From: Actinomyces massiliensis 4401292
GTDB lineage: Bacteria; Actinomycetota; Actinomycetes; Actinomycetales; Actinomycetaceae
DNA: 64,000 nt
NCBI RefSeq assembly: GCF_000269805.1
Contig: NZ_JH711481.1
Span: 1,799,789-1,863,788, forward strand
Reading direction: 5' to 3'
Shown here: in pieces, positions 16,110 through 24,491 of the stretch
How positions within the stretch are numbered: position 1 is the stretch's first letter
How the letters are laid out: each line of letters starts with the position of its first letter
The notes under the pieces: model-generated
What the model saw: only the letters and a program-made list of their open reading frames with translations
Databases searched by the model: none
What the model was told of the DNA's origin: nothing
Position numbers and translations under genes: made by a program

Positions 16110-17936
16110 GTGCTGCACAGACTCTCCACCTCCTTCATCCGCACCCTGCGCGAGGACCCTGCCGACGCCGAGGTCGCCAGCCACCGGCTCCTGGTGCGCG
16201 CCTGCTACATCCGCCGCGCCGCGCCCGGCGTCTACACCTGGCTGCCGCTGGGGCTGCGCACCCTGCGCAAGATCGAGGAGGTCGTGCGCGAGGAGATGGA
16301 CGCCATCGGCGCCCAGGAGGTCCATTTCCCGGCACTGCTGTCAGCCGACCCCTACAAGGCGAGCGGGCGCTGGGAGCAGTACGGCCCCACCCTGTTCACC
16401 CTCACCGATCGCAAGGACAACGACTACCTCCTGGCCCCCACCCACGAGGAGATGTTCACCCTCCTGGTCAAGGACATGTACTCCTCGTACAAGGATCTGC
16501 CGGCGATCATCTACCAGATCCAGACCAAGTACCGCGATGAGGCGCGTCCGCGCGCCGGCCTCATCCGCGGCCGCGAGTTCGTCATGAAGGACTCCTACTC
16601 CTTCGACATGGACGAGGCGGGTCTGGACGCCTCCTATCAGCTTCACCGCGATGCCTATGAGCGGATCTTCGCCCGTCTGGGGCTGGACTACATTCCGGTC
16701 AACGCCATGGCCGGCGCCATGGGCGGGTCCCACTCCGAGGAATTCCTCCACCCCTCGCCGATCGGCGAGGACACCTTCGTGCGCTCGGCCGGCGGTTACG
16801 CAGCCAACGCCGAGGCCGTCGTCACCGTCCCCCCCGAGCCCGTGGACGCCGGCGCCGAGCCGTCCGCGCGCGTCGTCGACACCCCCGACACCCCCACCAT
16901 CGAGACTCTTGTGGCGCTGTGCAACGAGCGCTACCCCCGTGAGGACGGCCGGGCGTGGACCGCCGCGGACACCCTCAAGAACGTCGTCGTCACCCTGACC
17001 CACCCGGACGGCTCCAAGGAGCTGCTCGTCGTGGGCCTGCCCGGGGACCGCGAGGTCGACATGAAGCGTCTCGAGGCCGCCGTCGCCCCGGCCGAGGTCG
17101 AGATGGCGGCCGACGAGGACTTCGAGGGTCACCCCGAGCTCGTGCGCGGCTACATCGGCCCCACCGCCATCGGCCCCAACTCGCCCCACCGTCGCGTCGA
17201 GACCGATGAGGACGGCGTCGAGCGCCTCACCGGCTCCGTGCGCTATCTGCTCGACCCCCGCATCGTGGACGGCACCAGCTGGGTCACCGGCGCCAACGAG
17301 CCCAAGAAGCATGTGCTCCACCTGGTCAAGGGCCGCGACTTCAACGCAGACGGCACGATCGAGGCCGCCGAGATCCGCGCCGGGGATCCGGCCCCCGATG
17401 GCTCCGGCCCCCTGGAGCTGGCCCGCGGCATCGAGATCGGGCACATCTTCGCCCTGGGGCGAAAGTACTCCGAAGCACTGGGGCTGAGCGTCCTGGATGA
17501 GAACGGCAAGGCGCGCGTGGTCACCATGGGCTCCTACGGCATCGGCGTCTCCCGCGTCATGGCGGCGCTGGCCGAGGCCAACCACGACGAGCACGGCCTG
17601 GCCTGGCCCATCCGAGTCGCCCCCTACCACGTCCAGATCCTGGCCACCGGCAAGGACGACGCCGTCTTCGAGACCGCCGACGCTCTGGCGCGAGCACTGG
17701 ACGCCGAGGGCATTGAGGTCCTCTACGACGACCGTCGCAAGGTCTCCGCCGGCGTGAAGTTCGCCGACTCCGAGCTGCTGGGCATGCCCTACACCGTCGT
17801 CGTCGGGCGCGACCTGGCCAGGCAGGGCACGGTCGAGATCCGCGACCGCCGCAGCGGCGAGCGCTTCAGTGTGCTCGCAGGAGCCGCCGCCGAGGAGCTC
17901 GCCGACCTCCTGCGCGAGGCCCTCGCGCGCTCCTGA
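16110..17936 (+). CDS. proS: Prolyl-tRNA synthetase (bacterial type with editing domain)
   Basis: 608 residues from GTG 16110; an in-frame ATG at 16044 would add 22 poorly conserved residues without a ribosome binding site. [31 protein letters not shown] matches the usual ProS N-terminus. Class II catalytic core: motif 2 region [25 protein letters not shown] and motif 3 [16 protein letters not shown]. The YbaK-type editing domain that removes mischarged alanine is inserted between about residues 230 and 400, and the C-terminal anticodon-binding domain ([11 protein letters not shown] to [12 protein letters not shown]) follows. Confidence 0.96.
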   Translation: MLHRLSTSFIRTLREDPADAEVASHRLLVRACYIRRAAPGVYTWLPLGLRTLRKIEEVVREEMDAIGAQEVHFPALLSADPYKASGRWEQYGPTLFTLTDRKDNDYLLAPTHEEMFTLLVKDMYSSYKDLPAIIYQIQTKYRDEARPRAGLIRGREFVMKDSYSFDMDEAGLDASYQLHRDAYERIFARLGLDYIPVNAMAGAMGGSHSEEFLHPSPIGEDTFVRSAGGYAANAEAVVTVPPEPVDAGAEPSARVVDTPDTPTIETLVALCNERYPREDGRAWTAADTLKNVVVTLTHPDGSKELLVVGLPGDREVDMKRLEAAVAPAEVEMAADEDFEGHPELVRGYIGPTAIGPNSPHRRVETDEDGVERLTGSVRYLLDPRIVDGTSWVTGANEPKKHVLHLVKGRDFNADGTIEAAEIRAGDPAPDGSGPLELARGIEIGHIFALGRKYSEALGLSVLDENGKARVVTMGSYGIGVSRVMAALAEANHDEHGLAWPIRVAPYHVQILATGKDDAVFETADALARALDAEGIEVLYDDRRKVSAGVKFADSELLGMPYTVVVGRDLARQGTVEIRDRRSGERFSVLAGAAAEELADLLREALARS

Positions 17937-17942
17937 GGGGCG

Positions 17943-20900
17943 GTGCCACGGCCAGGGGCCCGCAACCATGACCAAACCATGACCATGGAGCGTCCGCTCG
18001 CCTCCTGGCGTCTGGGCGTTCCGCTGCGCGGCTATCAGGCCGACCTCCTGGCCCGCGTGAGTCCCGACGACGGCGCGGCCCTCCACCTGGTCGCCCCGCC
18101 CGGCGCCGGCAAGACCGTGCTCGGCCTGGCCCTGGCCGCCCGCAACGGGCGCCGCGCCCTGGTCCTGACGCCGACCACCGTCATCCGCGCCCAGTGGGCG
18201 GAGCAGGCCGCCCGGTTCCTGCGCACCTCCGATGGCGCTGCGCCCGCGGTCGCCGACCGCATTCCCGGCGCCGGGGAGGAGCCCGCGGACCTGACCGTCC
18301 TGACCTACCAGGCGCTGTCGGTGGTGGACAGCACGACCCCGTGGGAGGCGGCCGCCCGCAGCCGCTGGTTGGACGACCTGGTGAGCGATGGGCGCACCCC
18401 GGCCCGGGCCGGCGCCTGGCTCAGCGCCTTGGCCGCCGACAACCCCGCCGCCTACGCGCGCGGCCTGCGCTCGCGCGCCGCCACCGTCCGCGCCCGCATC
18501 GACGAGCTCGACGATGACGCCGTCGCCGCGCTGCTGGCCCCCGGGGCGCGCGAGCGCCTGGACGCGCTCATCGACGCCGGCACGGCCACGATCGTCCTGG
18601 ACGAGTGCCACCATCTGCGCGCCCACTGGGCCGTCGTCGTCCACTACCTGCGCCGCCGCCTCGCCGCCGCGGGTGCGGCGCCCACCCTGATCGGACTGAC
18701 CGCCACCGAGCCCAGCAGCGAGGACCGCTCCTGGCGTCGCTACCGGGCCCTGCTGGGCGATGTCGATGCCGAGGTGCCCGTCCCCGCGGTCGTGCGGTCC
18801 GGCCACCTGGCCCCCTACCGGCCCTTGGCCTGGTTCGCCCTGCCCACGCCCGAGGAGACCTCATTCCTGACCACCGCCGGGGCCGAGCTGCGCCACCGCA
18901 TCGCCCAGTACCTTCTCGCGCCCGACGGCATCGACTACCTCCTGGGCCTGGTCGCGCCGGGACTGGGAACCGACGCGCTCGTGCCGGTGTCCGACGCCCC
19001 GGCGGGCGGCGGCCCTCGCTCCGGCCGGCCGCTCGCCCCCGACGATCCGCTGCTGGTGCGCGCCCTGGCTGCAGGCTTCGACGACGACCCGGGCCTCGCC
19101 GCAGCGGCCGGGGCTCTCCTGCGCCGCACGCACGATTACACCCCGACCCCGCTCAGCGCGCTCGTCGTTCCACTCCTGCCCGAGGTCGATGCCCTTGACG
19201 CCGCCGAGGAGCTGAGGCTGCTCGCCCGTTACGCCCTGGACCGCCTTCTGACCGATCCCGCCCGCCGCAACGAGTGGGACGACATGCGCCAGGCCCTGCG
19301 CGGCTTCGGGCTGCACGTGACCGACTCCGGGATCCGCACCGGCCGCTCGCCCCTGGATGTCATCACCGCCGCCTCCCGGGCCAAGGACGCCGCCGTCATC
19401 GACATTCTGCGCCATGAGCTGGAGGCTCTGGGGGAGCGGCTTCGGGCCGTGGTCGTCACCGACGCCGCCGAGCGCTCCGCGCCCCATCGGGCCCTTGACG
19501 TCCTCGTGGGTGTCGACGGGGCCGGCAGCGCCGACGCCGCGGGCGGCGCGGTGCGCTGCTTCAACGCGATCCTGGCCGATACGGCCTTGCGCGGCCTGCA
19601 CCCGATCCTGCTCACCTCCTCCCACCTGCGCCTGGCCCACGGCGACGACGAGCTTCTGGAGCACCTGCGCGCATGCACCGGCCTGGAGCTGCCCGCCCGC
19701 GACGACGGCTGGTCGCTGTCCGCGACCGGCGGCGGCGTGGGCAGTGCGGACCTCGTGCTCGCGGTGAGCGGGCTCGTCGCCTCCGGTGCCGTGCGCCTGG
19801 TCGTCGGCACGCGCGGACTGCTCGGGGAGGGGTGGGACTGCCCGGCCGTCAACACCCTGGTGGATCTGACGACCGTCACCACGTCCACGGCCGTTCAACA
19901 GCTGCGGGGACGCACGCTCCGCCTGGATCCGGCCTGGCCCGGCAAGGTCGCCCACAACTGGTCCGTCGCCTGCCTGGTGCCTGCCGGCTCCGGGCTGCGA
20001 TCCACCACGGATCTCGATCGCCTGCGCCGCAAGGCCGATCGCCTGTGGGCTGTTGTTCTGCCCGACCCCGATGCCAGTGGCGATTCGGGCCCCGGGCCGG
20101 GGGCGCCGGTGATCGAGACCGGATTGGCCGGCGTCCTGCTCCCCGCCCAGCGCCGTGCCCTGGACCGTGTCGAGGCCGGTGCGACGCGCGAGGACATCGC
20201 CGCCCTCAACACCGCGACTGTGACCACGCTCGGTGATCGACAGGCCGAGGGGAGCCGCTGGTCGGTCGGCGCCTCCGGCGGAGCTTCACCGATGACGGCG
20301 AATGCGTCGAGCACGTCGAGCACGCTGCACGGGGCGGGGCGCGCCCTGGAGGTCGTCCGGATCCGCGCGCGCGGCGGCCTGCTGCGCCACGGCACCCCGA
20401 CGGCCTTCTGGACCGGTGCCGCCCGTGCAGTCCTGGCCGCCATGGGCGAGCACGACGATGCCGTCGGGTCGGAGGCGAGTGGTCTGAGCGGTCTGCTCGT
20501 CCTGACGGACAATGAGCGGGCCGGCATCGGCGGTGCGCGCATAGCCGATACCGTGGTTCTCGGACTGGACGGCGTCAGCGGCGCACTGAGCACGCGCTTC
20601 GCCGACGCCCTGGCCGAGCTGTTGGCCCCGCCGCGGCGCCGGCCCCGTTTCGTGCTGGAGGCGGCGCCCCTGACGCTGGCCCGGCCCGGGCGGCCCGACC
20701 TGGGGCCCGTGCGCCGGATGCTCGGACGCGTGGCGTCTCTCGGAGTCTGGGGAGCGGGGCGCAGCCTGCATCTGCCCGTGCCCACGTCGCTGGCGGCCTC
20801 GCGGGTCGCCATGACCGCGTTCGCGCAGGCCTGGAGCCGGTACGTCGGTCCGTGCCGGGTGCGCCTGGTGCGCGATGCCGATGATGCAGCGGCGCTGCTG

Positions 20901-20990
20901 GCCAGCCGAGGCGGAGGCGGGCGCCGGCGCGTCACCGTGCGGCGCGCTCGTCGCTGGATCGAGGCCTCGGAGCCTCGGACGACTAGATGA
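17943..20990 (+). CDS. Large DEAD/DEAH-box family helicase (SF2)
   Basis: 1015 residues from GTG 17943; ATG 17979 is an alternative start and neither has well-spaced Shine-Dalgarno. Superfamily 2 motor: Q-like LRGYQADLL, Walker A APPGAGKT (Lys57), motif II DECH at about 220, motif III GLTATEP, and in the second RecA lobe VVGTRGLLGEGWDCPAVNTLVDL and motif VI QLRGRTLRLDP. A ~300-residue segment between the lobes and a ~250-residue C-terminal region lack recognisable motifs. Such proteins act on nucleic acid; the specific role is unknown. Sits 6 bp after proS and may be co-transcribed. Confidence 0.8.
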   Translation: MPRPGARNHDQTMTMERPLASWRLGVPLRGYQADLLARVSPDDGAALHLVAPPGAGKTVLGLALAARNGRRALVLTPTTVIRAQWAEQAARFLRTSDGAAPAVADRIPGAGEEPADLTVLTYQALSVVDSTTPWEAAARSRWLDDLVSDGRTPARAGAWLSALAADNPAAYARGLRSRAATVRARIDELDDDAVAALLAPGARERLDALIDAGTATIVLDECHHLRAHWAVVVHYLRRRLAAAGAAPTLIGLTATEPSSEDRSWRRYRALLGDVDAEVPVPAVVRSGHLAPYRPLAWFALPTPEETSFLTTAGAELRHRIAQYLLAPDGIDYLLGLVAPGLGTDALVPVSDAPAGGGPRSGRPLAPDDPLLVRALAAGFDDDPGLAAAAGALLRRTHDYTPTPLSALVVPLLPEVDALDAAEELRLLARYALDRLLTDPARRNEWDDMRQALRGFGLHVTDSGIRTGRSPLDVITAASRAKDAAVIDILRHELEALGERLRAVVVTDAAERSAPHRALDVLVGVDGAGSADAAGGAVRCFNAILADTALRGLHPILLTSSHLRLAHGDDELLEHLRACTGLELPARDDGWSLSATGGGVGSADLVLAVSGLVASGAVRLVVGTRGLLGEGWDCPAVNTLVDLTTVTTSTAVQQLRGRTLRLDPAWPGKVAHNWSVACLVPAGSGLRSTTDLDRLRRKADRLWAVVLPDPDASGDSGPGPGAPVIETGLAGVLLPAQRRALDRVEAGATREDIAALNTATVTTLGDRQAEGSRWSVGASGGASPMTANASSTSSTLHGAGRALEVVRIRARGGLLRHGTPTAFWTGAARAVLAAMGEHDDAVGSEASGLSGLLVLTDNERAGIGGARIADTVVLGLDGVSGALSTRFADALAELLAPPRRRPRFVLEAAPLTLARPGRPDLGPVRRMLGRVASLGVWGAGRSLHLPVPTSLAASRVAMTAFAQAWSRYVGPCRVRLVRDADDAAALLASRGGGGRRRVTVRRARRWIEASEPRTTR

Positions 20991-21096
20991 TGACTGGGTG
21001 AGGATGTCCGCTCTCGGGAGGAGCCGAGGCCGGTGAGGCGGCGTCGGGCTGATCGACCGGCAGGGCCGACCTGATCGACCGGCGAGGCCGGACCGA

Positions 21097-22086
21097 TCAG
21101 GCGGAGGCGTATCCGGGCAGGGCCTCGTCCACCGTGGCGCCCCACGCCTGCGCCCGCAGGCTCGCGTCGGCGGCCGCGTTGATGGCCAGGGTGGTCGCCG
21201 CGCCGCCATTCGCACCCACGCCGGCGACCTCCGCGTCGACGACGGTGGTCCAGGCCGAGCGCGCCCAGGTCACATCGAGCGAGGCGTCGTCCGCCGCCTG
21301 CTCCGGAGGCGCGTAGGCGGACAGGCGGGTGTCCTGCCCCCCGAGCGCAAGCGAGTCCGAGACGAGGCCGTTGGCGTAGGCGGCGTCCTCGATCGCACGG
21401 GCGCGCTGGTCGTCGGCTGCGCGCGCCGCCACCTCCTGGAACGCATAGCGCGCCGCGTCGTAGGCCTGCAGCACCGTTCCCGGCATGGGCGCATCTGCGG
21501 GGGTTGTCCGTCCGGGGATATCGACCGAGTCGGGATTGAGCGACCTCGCCCCCAGCAGCCAGGCCACGGCCAGGGAGGCGTACAGGCGCGCGTCGGCGTC
21601 CTCGGAGGCCTGGGAGGCCGCCGCCGATGCCTGCGTCGCGCCCTCGGTCAGCATTGTCACCAGCTCCTCGGATGAGGCGGTGGGGTTCGGAGTGGGAATC
21701 GGCGAGGCGGTGGGATAGCCCGAGGGTGCGCCCGTGGCCCACGGCTCCCAGACCCCGCCGAGGGCGTCGAGCTGCGCGCGCCCGGAGTCGGCCAGATGCC
21801 CGGCGCTCCCGGTTCCGTCGGCACCGCTGCCGGCGACGACGTCGGCGGTCGAGGCGATGAGGGAGGCGCGTCGCGCCAGCGAATCGCGAGTCGATTCGGA
21901 TGCCGGTGGCATCGGCAGCGAGTCGGGCGCGCCGGTGCCCAGGCGGATATCGCAGCCGGTGGTCAGGGCCAGCGCAATGGCCGCGGCGCCCACCCCGCCG
22001 CCGCGCAGTGCATGCCGTCGCGACAGGAGCCCGCCTGCGCTCGTGCGGACCGGTGCGGGGCCTGAGGAGGGGGAGGTCGATCGCAT
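21097..22086 (-). CDS. DUF4439 ferritin-like lipoprotein with Tat-type signal
   Basis: 329 residues from ATG 22086 (GTG directly upstream at 22089 is possible and better spaced from its Shine-Dalgarno). SRRHALRGGG followed by a hydrophobic run and LTTGC reads as a twin-arginine lipoprotein signal. The C-terminal domain (about 190-329), with AYDAARYAFQEVAARAADDQRARAIEDAAY, is a helical bundle like DUF4439 ferritin-like domains found next to rimP in many actinobacteria. Role unknown; probably anchored outside the membrane. Divergent from rimP. Confidence 0.68.
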   Translation of the reverse strand: MRSTSPSSGPAPVRTSAGGLLSRRHALRGGGVGAAAIALALTTGCDIRLGTGAPDSLPMPPASESTRDSLARRASLIASTADVVAGSGADGTGSAGHLADSGRAQLDALGGVWEPWATGAPSGYPTASPIPTPNPTASSEELVTMLTEGATQASAAASQASEDADARLYASLAVAWLLGARSLNPDSVDIPGRTTPADAPMPGTVLQAYDAARYAFQEVAARAADDQRARAIEDAAYANGLVSDSLALGGQDTRLSAYAPPEQAADDASLDVTWARSAWTTVVDAEVAGVGANGGAATTLAINAAADASLRAQAWGATVDEALPGYASA

Positions 22087-22224
22087 CACGCAGCGATCCT
22101 CCCACGGAGATCCTCCCACGGACGAGTAGCATGAGATTCTGAGATTCATTGACCATGATCACCGAGGTTCCCGCAGCGGCCCTGACCGGCCTGCGGGAGG
22201 AAGCACGACCGGGAGGATCCGCCC

Positions 22225-22770
22225 ATGGCCGACGCGATTGCACGCAGACTCACCGAGCTGCTCACCCCCGTCGTCGAGGGCGCCGGGGCCTTTCTCGAGG
22301 GCATCAAGACGACTCGGGCCGGGAAGTACTCCACCGTGCGGGTTCTGGTCGACCTCCCCGATGGACCCGGAGAGCTGGGCCTGGACGCGCTGACCGAGGT
22401 CTCCCGCGCCGTGTCGGCGGCCCTCGACGAGGCGGACCCGGTCAAGGGTCGGTACACCTTGGAGGTCTCGACTCCCGGCGCGGAGCGCGAGCTGAGCACC
22501 CCGCGTCATTTCCGCCGTGCGGTGGGGCACGACGTCGAGCTGACGGTGGAGGACACTGAGGGCGCTGAAGACACTGAGGACACTGAGGGCGCTGAGGAAG
22601 CGGGAAACACCGAGAGCACGGAGGGCGACGGCGCTGAGGCTGGGCTCACCCGGCTGACCGGCACCGTCGCGGCCGCCGACGACGACTCGGTCACCCTCCG
22701 GATCGACGGCCATGAACGCGTCGTGTCGCTGGACGACATCCGGCAGGCGCGTATGGTCGTCATCTTCTGA
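22225..22770 (+). CDS. rimP: Ribosome maturation factor RimP with acidic repeat insertion
   Basis: 181 residues; assists 30S subunit assembly. The N-terminal domain (VVEGAGAFLEGIKTTRAGKYSTVRVLVD ... STPGAERELSTPRHFRRAVGHDVELTV) is clear, and the C-terminal Sm-like fold ends DDDSVTLRIDGHERVVSLDDIRQARMVV. Between two strands of the C-terminal domain lies an extra ~30-residue Glu/Thr/Gly/Ala tract encoded by 9-bp repeats (22552-22638), absent from normal RimP of 150-160 residues. Shine-Dalgarno GGGAGGA seven bases before ATG. Confidence 0.93.
   Translation: MADAIARRLTELLTPVVEGAGAFLEGIKTTRAGKYSTVRVLVDLPDGPGELGLDALTEVSRAVSAALDEADPVKGRYTLEVSTPGAERELSTPRHFRRAVGHDVELTVEDTEGAEDTEDTEGAEEAGNTESTEGDGAEAGLTRLTGTVAAADDDSVTLRIDGHERVVSLDDIRQARMVVIF
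22552..22638 (+). repeat. 9-bp imperfect tandem repeat inside rimP
   Basis: About nine and a half units of nine bases, e.g. GACACTGAG, GGCGCTGAA, GACACTGAG, GACACTGAG, GGCGCTGAG, in frame with rimP. The unit length keeps the reading frame if copies are gained or lost. Confidence 0.85.
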
Positions 22771-22874
22771 TTCTTCCGAACCTTCCGACTTCATGAACCA
22801 TCGGCCCGGTCCCGACCGCGGCCACGGGCGGCCCGCCCGGCGCACCGCCCAGACGAGAGAGGACCTGAGGAACC

Positions 22875-23921
22875 ATGGACATCAATATGCCGGAGCTGCG
22901 AGGAGCGGCTGACGAACTCGGCATTGATCTGGACACCCTTCTGCCCGCCATTGAGGACGCCATCCTGGGTGCCTATACCAAGGTTCCCGGAGCGATCCGC
23001 GGCGCCCATGTCGAGATCGACAGAAGGACCGGTCACATGACCGTTCTCGCCCCCGAGGTCGATGAGGAGGATCAGCCCACGGGGGAGTACTTCGACGACA
23101 CCCCTGACGACTTCGGGCGCATCGCCCAGGCCACGGCCCGCTCCGTCATCGTCCAGCGCATCCAGGACCGGCGCGACTTCGAGGTGCTGGGCACCTTCAA
23201 GGACAAGTCCGGCGAGCTCATCTCCGGCGTGGTCGAGCAGGGGCGGGACCCGCGCGTGGTCTACGTGCGCCTGGATGAGGAGCACGAGGGGATCATGCCT
23301 CCGCATGAGCAGGTGCCCGGCGAGCGCTACCGGCACGGCGACCGCATACGCGCCTACGTCACGGAGGTCTCGCGCGGTTCGAAGGGCGCGCAGATCATCC
23401 TGTCGCGCACCCACCCCGGTCTGGTGCGCAAGCTCTTCGAGCGGGAGGTCCCCGAGCTCGCCTCCGGCGATGTCGAGATCGTCTCGGTCGCCAGGGAGGC
23501 CGGGCACCGCTCCAAGATGGCGGTGCGCTCGCGGGTGCGCGGTGTGGGCGCCAAGGGCGCCTGCATCGGTCCGATGGGTCAGCGGGTGCGCGCGGTCATG
23601 GCGGAGCTGGGCGGGGAGAAGATCGACATCGTCGACTATTCCGAGGATCCGGCGCGCTTCGTCGCGAACGCCCTGTCCCCGGCACGGGTCTCGTCGGTGA
23701 CGGTGCTCGACGCGGAGGAGCGCACCGCGCGCGCTGTGGTCCCCGACTTCCAGCTCTCCCTGGCCATCGGCAAGGAGGGGCAGAACGCCCGTCTGGCCGC
23801 GCGCCTGACCGGTTGGAAGATCGATATCCACGCCGACGCCGAGTCCGGCGAGGTCGCTCCGGGTTACAGCTCGCGCGCCGACGACGTGACTGGTCCCTCA
23901 ACTCCGAGTGCTCAGGACTGA
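22875..23921 (+). CDS. nusA: Transcription termination/antitermination protein NusA
   Basis: 348 residues, the short actinobacterial form without the C-terminal acidic repeats. N-terminal RNA polymerase-binding domain, S1 domain (about 105-175, [21 protein letters not shown]), then two KH domains ([22 protein letters not shown] and [21 protein letters not shown]). Binds RNA polymerase and nascent RNA. Follows rimP as usual, with TGAGGA before the ATG. Confidence 0.95.
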   Translation: MDINMPELRGAADELGIDLDTLLPAIEDAILGAYTKVPGAIRGAHVEIDRRTGHMTVLAPEVDEEDQPTGEYFDDTPDDFGRIAQATARSVIVQRIQDRRDFEVLGTFKDKSGELISGVVEQGRDPRVVYVRLDEEHEGIMPPHEQVPGERYRHGDRIRAYVTEVSRGSKGAQIILSRTHPGLVRKLFEREVPELASGDVEIVSVAREAGHRSKMAVRSRVRGVGAKGACIGPMGQRVRAVMAELGGEKIDIVDYSEDPARFVANALSPARVSSVTVLDAEERTARAVVPDFQLSLAIGKEGQNARLAARLTGWKIDIHADAESGEVAPGYSSRADDVTGPSTPSAQD

Positions 23922-24058
23922 GGCGGCCCAGGGCCTGACAACGGTAGACTCTCGCCGGGTCTGTCCATGGGCCGTCCGTCTCCCTCGGTGAGCCGGTGCG
24001 CTTGGCCGACAGGCCCGAGCAGCGAGCGGAGGACGTGGAGGGACCGGAGGGACGCAGC

Positions 24059-24400
24059 GTGTCGGTGCCAATGACGATGCATGTGCCCGAGCGCAGTTGC
24101 ATCGGCTGCCGGAACAGGGCCCCCCGGGCACAGCTTCTGCGCCTGGTCAGGGGCGGAGGCGGTCAGCTGATGGTCGACGAGCGGGCGGTCATGCCCGGAC
24201 GCGGCGCATGGATTCATCCCGACTCCGCGTGCTTCGCTCTCGCGGAGCGCAAGCGCGTCTTCGGACGCGCGTTGCGAACCAGTGGGTCACCCGATGTGAC
24301 CCCCGTGCGCGACTGGATCGCCTCTTACGAGGCGGGTCGGGTCGGGCGCGACGCACCGGTTCCTCGCGGGACCGGCACGACCGATAGCAAAGGCGGGTAG
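24059..24400 (+). CDS. ylxR: YlxR family RNA-binding protein
   Basis: 113 residues from GTG 24059, chosen because GGAGG lies eight bases upstream and homology starts soon after. VPERSCIGCRNRAPRAQLLRLVR and the GRGAWIHPDSACFALAERKRVFGRAL block are diagnostic of the DUF448/YlxR fold, a small nucleoid/RNA-associated protein found between nusA and infB. A TAGACT -10-like hexamer at about 23946 could give an extra promoter. Confidence 0.9.
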   Translation: MSVPMTMHVPERSCIGCRNRAPRAQLLRLVRGGGGQLMVDERAVMPGRGAWIHPDSACFALAERKRVFGRALRTSGSPDVTPVRDWIASYEAGRVGRDAPVPRGTGTTDSKGG

Positions 24401-24451
24401 GAAGCTGATGGGCACCCGATGAGTACCCGGCGATGAGCTGCCTCTAGAAGC

Positions 24452-24474
24452 GCCCACCCTGATCCGGGGTGGGC
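24452..24474 (+). promoter_or_regulatory. Hairpin in the infB leader
   Basis: GCCCACCC (24452-24459) pairs with GGGTGGGC (24467-24474) around a seven-base loop, ending eight bases before the infB Shine-Dalgarno AGGAGA. It could stabilise or attenuate the infB message; no T-run follows it. Confidence 0.5.
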
Positions 24475-24491
24475 AACCGGACAGGAGAAAA

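Noticed and set aside
16341-18806. Long open frame antisense to proS and the helicase gene
   Set aside because: Spans two unrelated genes and their gap, a sign of compositional openness, not of a gene.
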